Notes: a model not told the origin generated them from the letters alone. DNA of 64,000 nucleotides from Rathayibacter caricis DSM 15933 (GCF_003044275.1 NZ_PZPL01000001.1:1674001-1738000), one strand, 5' to 3'. Shown: positions 36,655-45,084, numbered from the stretch's first letter. A program made the numbers and translations.

Positions 36655-37898
36655 GCGGGCCGGAGCGCCCCGGCGGCACGCTCCTCGCCCTCGTCCGCGC
36701 GGCCGAGACGGGACCGGGATCACTGCGCGCGGTGCGCACCCAGATCCAGCGCACCCACCAGCTGACCGCGAGCTACCTGGGCCTGGGCTTCCTCACGGTC
36801 GCCGGCCTCGTGATGGTGCGCGGCGTCTTCTCCTACTCCTGGTCGTGGAACGCCGGTTCGGCGGGCGTGCTGACCGGAGCGGCGTGGCTCGCCGTGATCG
36901 CGGCGTTCGTCGCGGGGGCGGTCAGCGCCCTGCTCCGCCGCGGCGAGCTGGGGCTGCGCACCTTCACGGCGGTGATGATCGTCGACGCGGCCGCCTTCGC
37001 GCTCGAGATCGCCGACTCGGCGCGGCCGGGCTCCTCCGGGGTCTACTACCCGTCGATCTGCGTGGGGATCGGGGCGACGCTGCTCGGGCTGATGGCCTTC
37101 CACCCGCTGTCGCGGACCTACGGGGCGCTGGGGCTGCTGCTCGGGCTGAGCGTCGCGACCCTCGCCGTGCAGAGCGTCACGGCTCCCGGAGGCACCGGGA
37201 TCGGCACGACCATCACGCTGCTGGCGGTCGCCCCGACGGTGTTCTGCGCGATGATCCTCTCGACCGTCGACGAGCACGTGCACCGCAAGCTCGACCGGAC
37301 CCTCACCGACAGCATGATCGACGCGCCGGGCACCGGGCCGGGCAGCCTCGCGGCGTCCGAGCTGGCGAGCATCGACGGCCGGGTGGAGGAGCTCCTCGCC
37401 CGGATCAGCGGGGCGGCGCCCGGAGACCTCGACGAGCGGACGGGCGAGCAGGGCCGGCTGCTGGGCGACGAGCTGCGCAGCGCCCTCGCCCGCAGCCACG
37501 ACCGCACGTGGCTCCGCATCGCCCTGGACGAGTCCGCGCACCTCTCGGGCGCGGTCGTGCTCGACGACCCGGACCGGCTCGCCGCGTCGCTCCTGCCGCC
37601 GGACCGGGCGCGGCTGCTGTCCGTCCTGTGGCTCCTGACCGAGCCGAGCGCGCCGTCGCGCCCGCGCGTCGAGGCGGTGTTCCGCACGGTGCGGAGCGCG
37701 GGGGACCCGCTGCGACCGACGATCCTCTCGATCGGAGTGACCGCGCTCGGCACGCGTCCGCGCGAGCTGGACTCCGCGGTCTGGGGCATCCTCGGCGAGC
37801 TGGGCGCCTACCGCGTGCACCAGGACACCGTCGGCACCGCCGTCCACCTCGAGCACTCGCTCGAGCGGAACCCCCGCGACAGGAGCAGGACCCCGTGA
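36651..37898 (+). CDS. Membrane protein of the sensor operon, degenerate kinase-like tail
   Basis: The ATG at 36651 overlaps the kinase stop (ATGA). The 415-residue product has about six helices up to residue 215 and a 200-residue cytoplasmic tail. The tail has no H-, N- or G-box, but its end (LGTRPRELDSAVWGILGELG, then a beta-rich close) resembles in layout an eroded histidine kinase ATPase domain. It may modulate the neighbouring kinase. I have not seen this partner described; the family is unknown. Confidence 0.7.
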   Translation: MSGPERPGGTLLALVRAAETGPGSLRAVRTQIQRTHQLTASYLGLGFLTVAGLVMVRGVFSYSWSWNAGSAGVLTGAAWLAVIAAFVAGAVSALLRRGELGLRTFTAVMIVDAAAFALEIADSARPGSSGVYYPSICVGIGATLLGLMAFHPLSRTYGALGLLLGLSVATLAVQSVTAPGGTGIGTTITLLAVAPTVFCAMILSTVDEHVHRKLDRTLTDSMIDAPGTGPGSLAASELASIDGRVEELLARISGAAPGDLDERTGEQGRLLGDELRSALARSHDRTWLRIALDESAHLSGAVVLDDPDRLAASLLPPDRARLLSVLWLLTEPSAPSRPRVEAVFRTVRSAGDPLRPTILSIGVTALGTRPRELDSAVWGILGELGAYRVHQDTVGTAVHLEHSLERNPRDRSRTP

Positions 37899-38557
37899 GC
37901 ACTCCCGCGAGCCGCCCCGAGGACGCCCCGCCGATCACCCTGGCGATCCTCGACGACCACCCGATCCTGCTCCGCGCGCTGTCGGAGTGGATCCGCCGGT
38001 CCTCAGCGCGGATCGACGTGGTCGCGACCGCGGCCAGCTGGACGGCGCTCCTGGGTCACCCCGCGTTCCCGAGCGACGTCGTGCTCCTCGACATCGATCT
38101 CGGCGACGATCTCGATCTCGCGATGAAGATCCGCACGCTGCGTGCGGCCGGAGCGGCGGTGGTCATCATCAGCACGCACGCCGGGGCCGAGACCATCGGC
38201 CGGGCGCTGCAGGCCGGCGCTCGCGGCTACGTCGTCAAGAGCGAGCCGACGGAGGTGATCATCGAGGCGATCCGGACGGCCGCGGCCGGCGGCGTGTTCG
38301 CCACCGATCGCACCCGCGCCCTGCTCGAGGGCGAGGGGACCGGCACCCTGACCCCGCGCGAGCGCCAGGTCATCGGCCTGTTCGTCGAGGGTGTGTCGCT
38401 GAAGCAGGTCGCGACCCAGCTGCGCATCACCCAGGACGCGGCGCGCAGCTGCCTCCGCAGCGCCCGCGCGAAGTACCGCGAGGCGGGTGTCGACGCAGGC
38501 ACGCGGATCGCCCTGCGGCGTCAGGCGCTGCGGGACGGCATCATCGGCCGGCCCTGA
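37895..38557 (+). CDS. NarL/FixJ-type response regulator
   Basis: A GTG at 37895 after AGGAGCAGGA gives 220 residues. The receiver domain has the acidic pair in LAILDDHPILL, the phospho-Asp in VVLLDIDLGDD and the lysine in GYVVKSEP; the C-terminal LuxR HTH reads LTPRERQVIGLFVEGVSLKQ and onward. The linker is short. It is the output of the sensor operon; its start overlaps the preceding stop. Confidence 0.93.
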   Translation: MSTPASRPEDAPPITLAILDDHPILLRALSEWIRRSSARIDVVATAASWTALLGHPAFPSDVVLLDIDLGDDLDLAMKIRTLRAAGAAVVIISTHAGAETIGRALQAGARGYVVKSEPTEVIIEAIRTAAAGGVFATDRTRALLEGEGTGTLTPRERQVIGLFVEGVSLKQVATQLRITQDAARSCLRSARAKYREAGVDAGTRIALRRQALRDGIIGRP

Positions 38558-38566
38558 CGCGGAGTC

Positions 38567-39748
38567 TCAGACCGTCTCGCGCCGCTTCTGCCGCGCCGGC
38601 TCGGCAGGGCGGTCGTGGCCGTTCCAGACCGAGATCACGCCCCAGACGACCGCGGCGATCGGCACCGCCAGCACGGCGCCCACGATGCCCGCGAGCACGG
38701 TTCCGATGGTCAGGGCGACCAGCACGATCAGCGGGTGCAGCTTGAGGGAGCGGGCCATCAGCACCGGCTGGAGGAAGTTGCCCTCGAGCTGGTTGACGGC
38801 GATGACGACCAGGATCACGATCAGCGCCGGGATCGGACCGTTGGCCACGAGCGCGACCAGAGCGGCGAGGATGCCGGCGGCGGTCGCTCCGACGATCGGG
38901 ATGAAGGCGGTGAGGAACACGATCACCGCGAGCGGGATCGCCAGCGGGACGCCGATGATCGCCAGCGCGATCCCGATGCCGACGGCGTCGACGGCCGCGA
39001 CGGTCGCGGTGCCGCGCACGTAGTCGCCGAGCACGTCGACCACCTTGGTGCCGACGCGCTTGGCGCGGTCGTAGCTCTCGCCGACGAACGGGCGCAGGAG
39101 GAACTCCCAGATCTTCGGCCCGTCCTTCATGAAGAAGAAGAGCACGACGATCATCAGCACGAGTCCGGTGACGAAGTTGGCGGCGGCCGCGGCCCCCGCG
39201 AGAGCGCCGGAGCCGAAGCTGCTCGAGGTGAGGAAGTCGACGACCGTCGTGCGGGCGTCCTCGATCTGCTGCTCGTCGATCTCGAACGGCAGGTGCTGCA
39301 CGTAGTCCTGGAGCGACGCGATGCCGTCGGAGGCGCGGTTCACGAGGTCGTCCCACTGGTTGCGGACGGCGACCGTGATGAGCCAGCCCACCGCGCCGAG
39401 GACCGCGAGCAGCCCCAGGAGCGAGAGCCACGTCGCGAGGATCGACGGCACGCCCTTGCGCCGCAGCCACGCCAGCAGCGGGTGGATGGCCGACGCCAGG
39501 ATGATCGCGATCATCACCGGGATCAGCACCAGGGTGAGCTGCGTCATCGCGAAGACCAGGATCGAGGCGAGCACGAGGATCACGATCACCTGGAGGCAGC
39601 GCAGGGCGAACCGGCCCAGCCCGTCGGACCACACGGTCCGGCGCGGCACCGGCGCGGGCGCCGGCTCGGGTGCGGACGTGGCTGCGGGAGAGGGTGCGGT
39701 GTGCGCGGTGGCGGGGCGCGCGGTGGCGCGCCGGTCGAAGATGCCCAT
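38567..39748 (-). CDS. AI-2E family transporter
   Basis: The ATG at 39748 follows GGGGGAAAGG-like purines (CCTTTCCCCC on the forward strand) and gives 393 residues. An Ala/Pro-rich head is followed by eight helices, with the family motif GNFLQPVLMARSLKLHPLIV near residue 315 and IPIVGATAAGILAALVAL before it. The family includes the AI-2 exporter TqsA and Na+/H+ antiporters; the substrate here is unknown. Convergent with the response regulator gene. Confidence 0.9.
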   Translation of the reverse strand: MGIFDRRATARPATAHTAPSPAATSAPEPAPAPVPRRTVWSDGLGRFALRCLQVIVILVLASILVFAMTQLTLVLIPVMIAIILASAIHPLLAWLRRKGVPSILATWLSLLGLLAVLGAVGWLITVAVRNQWDDLVNRASDGIASLQDYVQHLPFEIDEQQIEDARTTVVDFLTSSSFGSGALAGAAAAANFVTGLVLMIVVLFFFMKDGPKIWEFLLRPFVGESYDRAKRVGTKVVDVLGDYVRGTATVAAVDAVGIGIALAIIGVPLAIPLAVIVFLTAFIPIVGATAAGILAALVALVANGPIPALIVILVVIAVNQLEGNFLQPVLMARSLKLHPLIVLVALTIGTVLAGIVGAVLAVPIAAVVWGVISVWNGHDRPAEPARQKRRETV

Positions 39749-39935
39749 GGGGGAAAGGTACGGGAAGGGGGCTTCCGTCCGCGGTGGCTTGACGGCGGGC
39801 GCGCGGCGCGGGGTCGTCCTCCCGACCCGACTCACCGAGTGCACTCAGAACTGCTGATTCCGTCGTAAATCTCGCCGGAAGGGCGGGAAAGTTACCAGAA
39901 ACGCGACGATTCGGGGGCAGGACCGCGCCTTTCCC

Positions 39936-39965
39936 TTGCCGCCGCGACGGATCGCGCACTAGTGT
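39936..39965 (+). promoter_or_regulatory. Predicted promoter of the secreted-protein transcript
   Basis: TTGCCG (39936-39941), an 18-base spacer and TAGTGT (39960-39965) fit a primary sigma-factor promoter. The start of transcription would be close to 39972, right where the series of hairpins begins, leaving a leader of about 225 bases before the coding start at 40197. Confidence 0.6.
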
Positions 39966-39973
39966 CGCCATGT

Positions 39974-40147
39974 CCATGCAGGTGCATGGGGTGCGGCACC
40001 CGAAGCCGCGCTGCAGATCCGCACCTGCTGAGCAGCCTCCCGCGGGCGGGAACCCGAATCCCCGCCCGCGCCGGAGCGCACCGCCTCACCGCGAGAACCC
40101 GAACCTCTCGCGTGCCGCGGCCGGGAACCCGAAACTCCCGGCCGCGG
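39974..40147 (+). ncRNA. Candidate structured leader: serial hairpins with a shared ACCCGAA loop
   Basis: A first hairpin CCATGC-aggt-GCATGG (39974-39989) is followed by four whose loops share ACCCGAA: stem GCGGC/GCCGC (39993-40009); stem of ten bases CGCGGGCGGG/CCCGCCCGCG (40041-40070); stem CGCGAGA/TCTCGCG (40090-40112); stem of twelve bases starting CCGCGGCCGGGA (40115-40147). The stems differ in sequence and length yet all pair perfectly, while the loop stays constant, which is what selection on RNA (or DNA cruciform) structure produces. The loops are 54, 45 and 30 bases apart, all multiples of three, so a leader peptide with repeated N-P-N/K or T-R cannot be excluded. Confidence 0.6.
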
Positions 40148-40196
40148 ATCGGCGATCACTCACCCCCCGAGACACCCTCTTCCCTGGAGATCCCGC

Positions 40197-40787
40197 ATGC
40201 CCAGCACCCCCGTGAGGGGTGACTCCGGCGCGCCGTCGCGCGCTCCGGAGCACTCCGGCGCGCCCGCGCACTCGACCCGCCGCTCCCTCGTCCGCGCCGC
40301 CGTCTGGAGCGCTCCCGTCGTCGCCGTCGCCCTCGCGTCGCCGGCGGCGGCCGCCTCGGAGGTGCCGCCCGCGCCGCTCCCGGATCAGCGCACCTCCGAT
40401 GCGACCCTCTCGTTCGACACCTTCGTCAGCTGGTCCGCGCAGTGGGTCGGGAGCACTCCGACCGCCACCGTCACGCAGGTGCAGATCCAGAACCAGTACT
40501 GGCACGCCTCCTCGGTCGGAGCGCCCGTCCCGGTCCTCTCGGTTCGGGTCTGCTATCCGGCCGCGGCGCACGCCGGAGCCGCTCCCACCGCCGTCTCGGG
40601 ATCGGGCTGGCGCTTCGTCGCCGCGGTCCCGCTGGCCGACGGGTCGGTCGACTACGTCTTCACCTGGTCCGGCCCCGCCCTCGAGCCCGGCCGCTCCACT
40701 CCGCAGCTCGAGTACGTCGTCCCGGTCGTCGCCTCGGGACTCGTCGGGGAGGCGTCGGCTCCGAACGCCGACCCGGTCCGCCGGTAG
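40197..40787 (+). CDS. Secreted protein of unknown function with an RR-type signal
   Basis: The start at 40197 has GGAG upstream (CTGGAGATCCCGC). The 196-residue product has a charged head, then RRSLVRAAVWSAPVVAVALA and a cleavage-like AAAAS near residue 53, a pattern like twin-arginine or long Sec signals. The mature part of about 143 residues is beta-rich with one cysteine (VRVCYPAAAH) and many Thr, Ser and Val, suggestive of a single Ig-like or surface domain. No family recognised. It follows the ACCCGAA-loop leader. Confidence 0.75.
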   Translation: MPSTPVRGDSGAPSRAPEHSGAPAHSTRRSLVRAAVWSAPVVAVALASPAAAASEVPPAPLPDQRTSDATLSFDTFVSWSAQWVGSTPTATVTQVQIQNQYWHASSVGAPVPVLSVRVCYPAAAHAGAAPTAVSGSGWRFVAAVPLADGSVDYVFTWSGPALEPGRSTPQLEYVVPVVASGLVGEASAPNADPVRR

Positions 40788-40794
40788 GAACGAC

Positions 40795-40830
40795 GGAGGC
40801 CGCCCGCCCCCGGAGGGACGGGCGGCCTCC
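40795..40830. terminator. Bidirectional terminator
   Basis: GGAGGCCGCCCG and CGGGCGGCCTCC arms, 12 bases each, with a 12-base loop, between the convergent secreted-protein and lipid-kinase genes. Confidence 0.85.
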
Positions 40831-40837
40831 GGGGCGC

Positions 40838-41803
40838 CTACGCGGGGACCCGCACGGTGAGCCCGCCGGGCTCGATCCAGGTGCGGAACGCCGAGGTCGA
40901 CCCGAACGGATCGCCGTCGAGCTCGATCTCCTGCGCCTTCTCCAGGCGCACGACCAGCTCGCGGCCCTTCACGTAGCGCAGGGCCGAGACCTCCTTGGTG
41001 AGCCCCATGAGCTTCTGGCCCACGACTCCGCTGCGCCGCAGCACGCCGTTCTCCCACACCACCTTGAAGATGATCTGCGCCCAGCCGAAGAACCCCTCGG
41101 GCCGCAGCAGCACGATGTCGAACTCGCCGTCGTCGACGGCCGCATCCGGCAGCAGCAGGATGTTCGCCGGCAGTGCGCCGCAGTTGCCCACGATGATCGT
41201 GTGCGCGCGCACCTTGCGGACCTTCGAGCCGTCGAGGCGGTAGCGGAACTCGAGCTGGTTCTTGTCCAGCAGGGCCTTCCGCAGCGCATCCACGTAGGCG
41301 AGCCAGCCGGCCCGCTTCTTCAGGTCGTCGTCGGTGTTCGCGAGCATCTTCGCGTCGATGCCGAGCCCGGCCATCACCACGTAGGCGCGGCGGTCGCGGC
41401 CGTTGTCGGTCTCGATGTCGATCATCCCGATGTCGATCGCGCGATCGGCGCCCGAGAAGGCGACCGTGAGCGCGTTGTCGATGTCGTCGAGGGTGAGGTT
41501 CAGGTTCCGGGCGAGCAGGTTGCCGGTGCCGGAGGGCAGGAGCCCGAGCGCGATGCCGGAGCCGTGCAGCGCCTCGGCGACGACGCGGACCGTTCCGTCG
41601 CCGCCGGCCGCGATCACCATGTCGACGCCGGCCTCGATCGCCTCGCGGGTCTGCCCGGCTCCGGGATCCTCCACGGAGGTCTCGAGCCACAGCGTCTCGG
41701 CCCAGCCGGCGGCCTCCTCGGCGCGCGACACCGCGGCCTTCACCGAGTCGAGGTCGACCTTGACCGGGTTGTAGACGAGTGCGGCGCGGCGGGGCTCAGA
41801 CAT
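40838..41803 (-). CDS. Diacylglycerol/lipid kinase family protein
   Basis: The ATG at 41803 starts a 321-residue protein. The nucleotide-binding GGDGT loop (MVIAAGGDGTVRVVAEAL), the SGTGN motif (LLPSGTGNLLARNL) and later LDGDPFG are the diacylglycerol-kinase-catalytic fold. Substrates in the family are diacylglycerol, sphingosine or undecaprenol-like lipids; YegS/DgkB-like enzymes work in phosphatidic acid recycling. The small acidic gene upstream overlaps its start by eight bases. Confidence 0.92.
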   Translation of the reverse strand: MSEPRRAALVYNPVKVDLDSVKAAVSRAEEAAGWAETLWLETSVEDPGAGQTREAIEAGVDMVIAAGGDGTVRVVAEALHGSGIALGLLPSGTGNLLARNLNLTLDDIDNALTVAFSGADRAIDIGMIDIETDNGRDRRAYVVMAGLGIDAKMLANTDDDLKKRAGWLAYVDALRKALLDKNQLEFRYRLDGSKVRKVRAHTIIVGNCGALPANILLLPDAAVDDGEFDIVLLRPEGFFGWAQIIFKVVWENGVLRRSGVVGQKLMGLTKEVSALRYVKGRELVVRLEKAQEIELDGDPFGSTSAFRTWIEPGGLTVRVPA

Positions 41804-41984
41804 CGGAGCCGCTCTCGTCGTCCTCGACGCGTCCGGGACGCACGGCGGCGTCCTCGCGGATGTCGATGCGCGTGTCGCCCGCCTCGGTCGTCGACACGTC
41901 GATGCGCGGCGCCGCGTCCGCCTCGGTGGCCTGCGGGGCACTGGTCAGCTGGTCTCGGCGATCGTCCGCCGTCTGGTCGCTCAT
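41796..41984 (-). CDS. Small acidic protein upstream of the lipid kinase
   Basis: A 62-residue, highly charged protein (MSDQTADDRRDQLTSAPQ, ending EDDESGSDV). Its stop falls inside the start of the kinase gene, so both are translated from one message. Low complexity and probably disordered; no function proposed. Confidence 0.55.
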   Translation of the reverse strand: MSDQTADDRRDQLTSAPQATEADAAPRIDVSTTEAGDTRIDIREDAAVRPGRVEDDESGSDV

Positions 41985-42037
41985 CCCCGGAAGCTAGCAG
42001 GACGTCAGCTGCGCGCGCGCGGGCTTGCGCAGGGGCG

Positions 42038-42415
42038 TCACCGTCTCCGCGACCGGGCCGCTTGCAGCCCCCAGAGCACCAGCGGGACCTGCAGCGGCAG
42101 GCGCAGGAGCGTGATCGCGCGCGTCCGCGGCCGCCGCGCGTCACGGGCCATCTGCACGTTGCCGGGGAACACGGCGGCCATCAGGACGGCGGAGGCGATC
42201 CCGCCGATCGCGCGCGTCGGCGGCCAGGCGGTGGCCACGGCGCACGCCAGCTCCGCCACTCCGGAGACGAGGACCCACCCGCGCGCCGATCCCGGCATCC
42301 CGCGGGGGACGACGGCGTCGAAGGTCCGCGGGTGCACGAGGTGCACGACTCCCGAGACCGCCATCGCTCCCACCAGGATCCGCGGGCCCGCGCCGAGCGG
42401 CACCGGGCGGCTCAT
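42038..42415 (-). CDS. DoxX-like small membrane protein
   Basis: The ATG at 42415 overlaps the stop of the upstream hydrolase (ATGA) and gives 125 residues with four helices: ILVGAMAVSGVVHLVHP, GWVLVSGVAELACAVATAW, IGGIASAVLMAAVFPGNV and a last one. The H-x-x-x-P after helix 1, then G-x-x-E-L in helix 2 and F-P-x-N in helix 3, are DoxX/DoxD-like. Function of these small members is unknown. Confidence 0.75.
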   Translation of the reverse strand: MSRPVPLGAGPRILVGAMAVSGVVHLVHPRTFDAVVPRGMPGSARGWVLVSGVAELACAVATAWPPTRAIGGIASAVLMAAVFPGNVQMARDARRPRTRAITLLRLPLQVPLVLWGLQAARSRRR

Positions 42416-43302
42416 CGGCCCTGCGCCCCGCGCTCGAGCGGAGCGACGTGGTCGAGGATCCGCCGCCACTCGCGCACCACGGCCAGTCGTCCCGTCCCGG
42501 CGACGCTCGCGGTGCGCGCATCGGCGAGACGTCCGCGGTACCAGCGGCCGTCCTCCGTGCCGGCGACCGGGTCGTCCTCGCCGGTCACGACGAGCACCGA
42601 GGCGGTCACCGCGTCGAGCTCGTCGGCCCAGCTCCCGTCGCGCAGGGCCGCGAGGTCGGTCGCGGCGCCCAGTGGGCCCTGCCGCCAGCCCTCGCCGAGC
42701 ATCCGCTCGAGCCGGTTGCGCAGTCCGCGGGTGCCCGCGAGAACGGGGTCCTCGGGATCGATGCCGAGCGCGTCGAGCCCGGGAGGACCCTCCGGCAGCG
42801 TGCCCGCGAGGGTCCCCGCGTCCTCGCCGGGCAGCACCTCGCGGCGCTCCCACGCTCCGGTCCGCTGGACGAGCACGCCGGCCTGCGGAGGAGCGGGCGT
42901 GCCGACGAGCGCGATGCGGTCGACGAGATCGGGGTGGCGGGCGGCGAGCGAGAGGGCAAACGCGCCTCCCGATCCCCAGCCGACCACGCCGACGCTGCCG
43001 AACTCGGCGCCGTCGATGACCCGTGCGGTCCGCTCGGAGCGCCGCAGGTACTCGGCGAGGTCGTCGGCCCGGTCCTGCACGCGGGCGTGCCGCGGATCGA
43101 CGGGGTCGGAGGCGCCGTACCCCGGTCGGTCGAGGATGAGCAGGTGCAGGCCCCAGGGCCCGGTCACCAGCGGATCGGGATCGAAGCCGCCCGCTCCGGG
43201 CGTGGGATGGCAGAAGACGACGAGCCGATCGGCGACGGGATCGCCCGCCGCCGAGACTCCGATGCCCCGGCCCGACCGCAGCTCGAAACGGTGGTTCGCC
43301 AT
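42412..43302 (-). CDS. Alpha/beta hydrolase
   Basis: The 296-residue protein has the alpha/beta hydrolase layout: VVFCHPTPGAGG (oxyanion loop), RPGYGASDP, nucleophile GWGSGG (serine), VVTGEDDPV (acid). The histidine at the C-terminus expected in 'H-x-x-x' position is not obvious: the place normally filled reads AGTGRLAVV, so the canonical catalytic histidine may be missing. It is the first gene of a pair with the DoxX-like protein. Substrate unknown. Confidence 0.85.
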   Translation of the reverse strand: MANHRFELRSGRGIGVSAAGDPVADRLVVFCHPTPGAGGFDPDPLVTGPWGLHLLILDRPGYGASDPVDPRHARVQDRADDLAEYLRRSERTARVIDGAEFGSVGVVGWGSGGAFALSLAARHPDLVDRIALVGTPAPPQAGVLVQRTGAWERREVLPGEDAGTLAGTLPEGPPGLDALGIDPEDPVLAGTRGLRNRLERMLGEGWRQGPLGAATDLAALRDGSWADELDAVTASVLVVTGEDDPVAGTEDGRWYRGRLADARTASVAGTGRLAVVREWRRILDHVAPLERGAQGR

Positions 43303-43427
43303 GTGACCTCCCCAGAACCCGCCGTCTCTCAGCGGTGACCCCCAGTCAACCGGAGGACGGGGTCGGATCTCAGGCCCTTGACCGCGGACCGGGTGCCTCC
43401 TGCTGCGCCCGGGCGTATCGTGACGCC

Positions 43428-43895
43428 ATGGCTGATCAACGACCGATCGGATACTGGCTGACCCTCGTGGAGCGCCTCGTCGACGAGCGCTTCTCGGTCA
43501 CCCTCAAGGAGCACGGAGTGACCCGGCGGCAGTGGCAGCTGCTGCAGCAGCTGCAGCGCGGGCCCTCGCCGCTCGCCGAGCTCGACCGGGCCCTCGCCCC
43601 GTTCCTCCGGGCGCCCACCGCGGCGGACCCGGCCGGGGAGTCGGCGGCGGCGGACCCGGCCGGGGAGTCGGCGGCGGAGCAGCTCGCTGAGCTCCTCGAG
43701 AGCGGCTGGGTCGAGGCGCGGTCCGAGCTCTACGCGCTCACGGAGCGCGGCGAGGTGGCGACCGCGCGGCTCGAGGAGGTCGTCGCCTCGCAGCGCGCGA
43801 GCGCGACCGCGGGCGTCGCGGAGGAGGAGTACGAGATCACCGTGCGTTCGCTGCAGACCATCGCCGGCAACCTCGGCTGGAGCGAACCGGCCTGA
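43428..43895 (+). CDS. MarR-like winged-helix protein with in-frame tandem repeat
   Basis: The ATG at 43428 gives 155 residues. Helices GYWLTLVERLVDERFSVTL, then GVTRRQWQLLQQLQRG and a wing LAELLESGWVEARSELYAL with a MarR-like LTERGEVATARLEEV close fit a winged helix. Between helix 2 and the recognition helix sits a 27-base duplication encoding two copies of A-D-P-A-G-E-S-A-A, which lengthens a loop not found in normal MarR proteins. Target unknown. Confidence 0.7.
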   Translation: MADQRPIGYWLTLVERLVDERFSVTLKEHGVTRRQWQLLQQLQRGPSPLAELDRALAPFLRAPTAADPAGESAAADPAGESAAEQLAELLESGWVEARSELYALTERGEVATARLEEVVASQRASATAGVAEEEYEITVRSLQTIAGNLGWSEPA

Positions 43896-44004
43896 CGCCC
43901 GCTCCTGTCACCTCCCCGCAGGCCGCCGCTACCCCCTGCCGGAGCGAGCGCTCCAGGAGCAGAGTGGGATCGGCCGGCAGAGCGCCGGACGAAGGGAGAG
44001 CAGC

Positions 44005-44136
44005 ATGAGCAGCGACCGCACCACCGGTGACGACACCGAGAAGACCGAGGACCTCCCCGACGGAACCGGCACCGACACCTCCGAGGGCGGCGGCGACACC
44101 GACACCGTCTCGGGCGGCGAGCCGGACGACGAGTAG
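44005..44136 (+). CDS. Very small acidic protein
   Basis: A 43-residue protein (MSSDRTTGDDTEKTEDLPDG) after a clear GGGAGAG site and before a strong terminator. A third of its residues are Asp or Glu; the end reads SGGEPDDE. Likely disordered. The good signals on both sides support expression; function unknown. Confidence 0.6.
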   Translation: MSSDRTTGDDTEKTEDLPDGTGTDTSEGGGDTDTVSGGEPDDE

Positions 44137-44158
44137 TCGCACCGATCCCTCGACGGGA

Positions 44159-44193
44159 AGAGGGGCGGAGCCGGATCGCCGGCCCGCCCCTCT
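44159..44193. terminator. Bidirectional terminator
   Basis: AGAGGGGCGG (44159-44168) and CCGCCCCTCT (44184-44193), ten perfect pairs, lie between the convergent small acidic gene and the DUF6458 gene. Confidence 0.8.
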
Positions 44194-44216
44194 CGTCGTC
44201 TCCGCGAGGGTCCGCG

Positions 44217-44474
44217 TCAGACCAGCGGTCCGTCGCTCTCGCTCGTGCGGCGGGTGACCTGCTCGCCGCTGGCCGGGTCGACCGCCGAGCGCGTCGTCGA
44301 GACCGCCTGGCGGCGGCGGGTCATCAGGACCAGCCCGAGGACGAGCCCCACTGCACCGGCGGCCATCAGGATGTAGCCGATCAGCGCCAGATCCACCCCC
44401 GACACCTGCACGTCGACGGCGAACGCGAGTACCGCTCCGACGACGAGGAGGAAGATCCCTGCTCCGATGCTCAT
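44217..44474 (-). CDS. DUF6458 family membrane protein
   Basis: The ATG at 44474 (MSIGAGIFLLVVGAVLAFAV) gives 85 residues with two helices, the second around DLALIGYILMAAGAVGLVLG, and a basic tail. This is the typical sequence of DUF6458, a small actinobacterial inner-membrane family of unknown function. Confidence 0.88.
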   Translation of the reverse strand: MSIGAGIFLLVVGAVLAFAVDVQVSGVDLALIGYILMAAGAVGLVLGLVLMTRRRQAVSTTRSAVDPASGEQVTRRTSESDGPLV

Positions 44475-44604
44475 GAGTGCTCCTTCTGCGTGCCGCCGGT
44501 CGGCGCGGGGGCGCACGAGGGCACCGGCGTGCGATCGCCCCACGGTAGACCCCGGCGGGTCCTGTCCGGAGGGCCTTCCGGTGTCGAGCCCGGAGGTGTA
44601 GGAC

Positions 44605-44997
44605 TCAGGAGATCCTCAGCATCACCCGGGTCCGGTCCCCGCGGCTGATGAGGCGCTCGATCACCATGAAGATCCGGTACTCGAGGCGGTACTTCCCGAG
44701 GAACACGCGCCCGAGCCGCTCGACGGTGTCCTCGTCGGAGACGATGCGGGCCGTGCCCTCGACGACGGCCGCTCCCTCCTGCACGCGGCCGCGGCGGTCG
44801 CACGGCACGAGCGTCACGCGGGGGTCGTTGCGCAGGCGCTTGACCTTCCCGCTCTTCCGGGGCGTGGTCACGATCAGGTCGTCGCCGTCGCGGGCGATCC
44901 ACACCGGGGTCGACACCCCGACCCCGGTCTTACGGAAGGTGGTGAGCGAGACGAACGAGGCACCGGCGAGGTCCGCGAGTGCGGGGGAGAGGGTCAT
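44605..44997 (-). CDS. PPOX-class F420-dependent oxidoreductase
   Basis: The ATG at 44997 starts 130 residues with the split-barrel flavin/F420 fold: FVSLTTFRKTGVGVSTPVW, LIVTTPRKSGKVKRLRNDPR and VVEGTARIVSD. Such small proteins belong to the pyridoxamine-5'-phosphate-oxidase-like group; many in actinobacteria use coenzyme F420. Cofactor and substrate are inferred from family. Confidence 0.88.
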   Translation of the reverse strand: MTLSPALADLAGASFVSLTTFRKTGVGVSTPVWIARDGDDLIVTTPRKSGKVKRLRNDPRVTLVPCDRRGRVQEGAAVVEGTARIVSDEDTVERLGRVFLGKYRLEYRIFMVIERLISRGDRTRVMLRIS

Positions 44998-45084
44998 CCT
45001 CGAAGAGTAGGTGCGCGCGGGGCCGTCTCCGCAAGCCTGCGGCGCCTCCGGGTCGGTCCAGGGGGAGCGCCGTAGGGTGGAGGC

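Noticed and set aside
39962..40222. Two overlapping forward frames through the hairpin region, one with N-P-N/K units and one with T-R units
   Set aside because: Possible leader peptides, but no ribosome binding site precedes either, and perfect stems explain the repetition better; mentioned as an alternative only.
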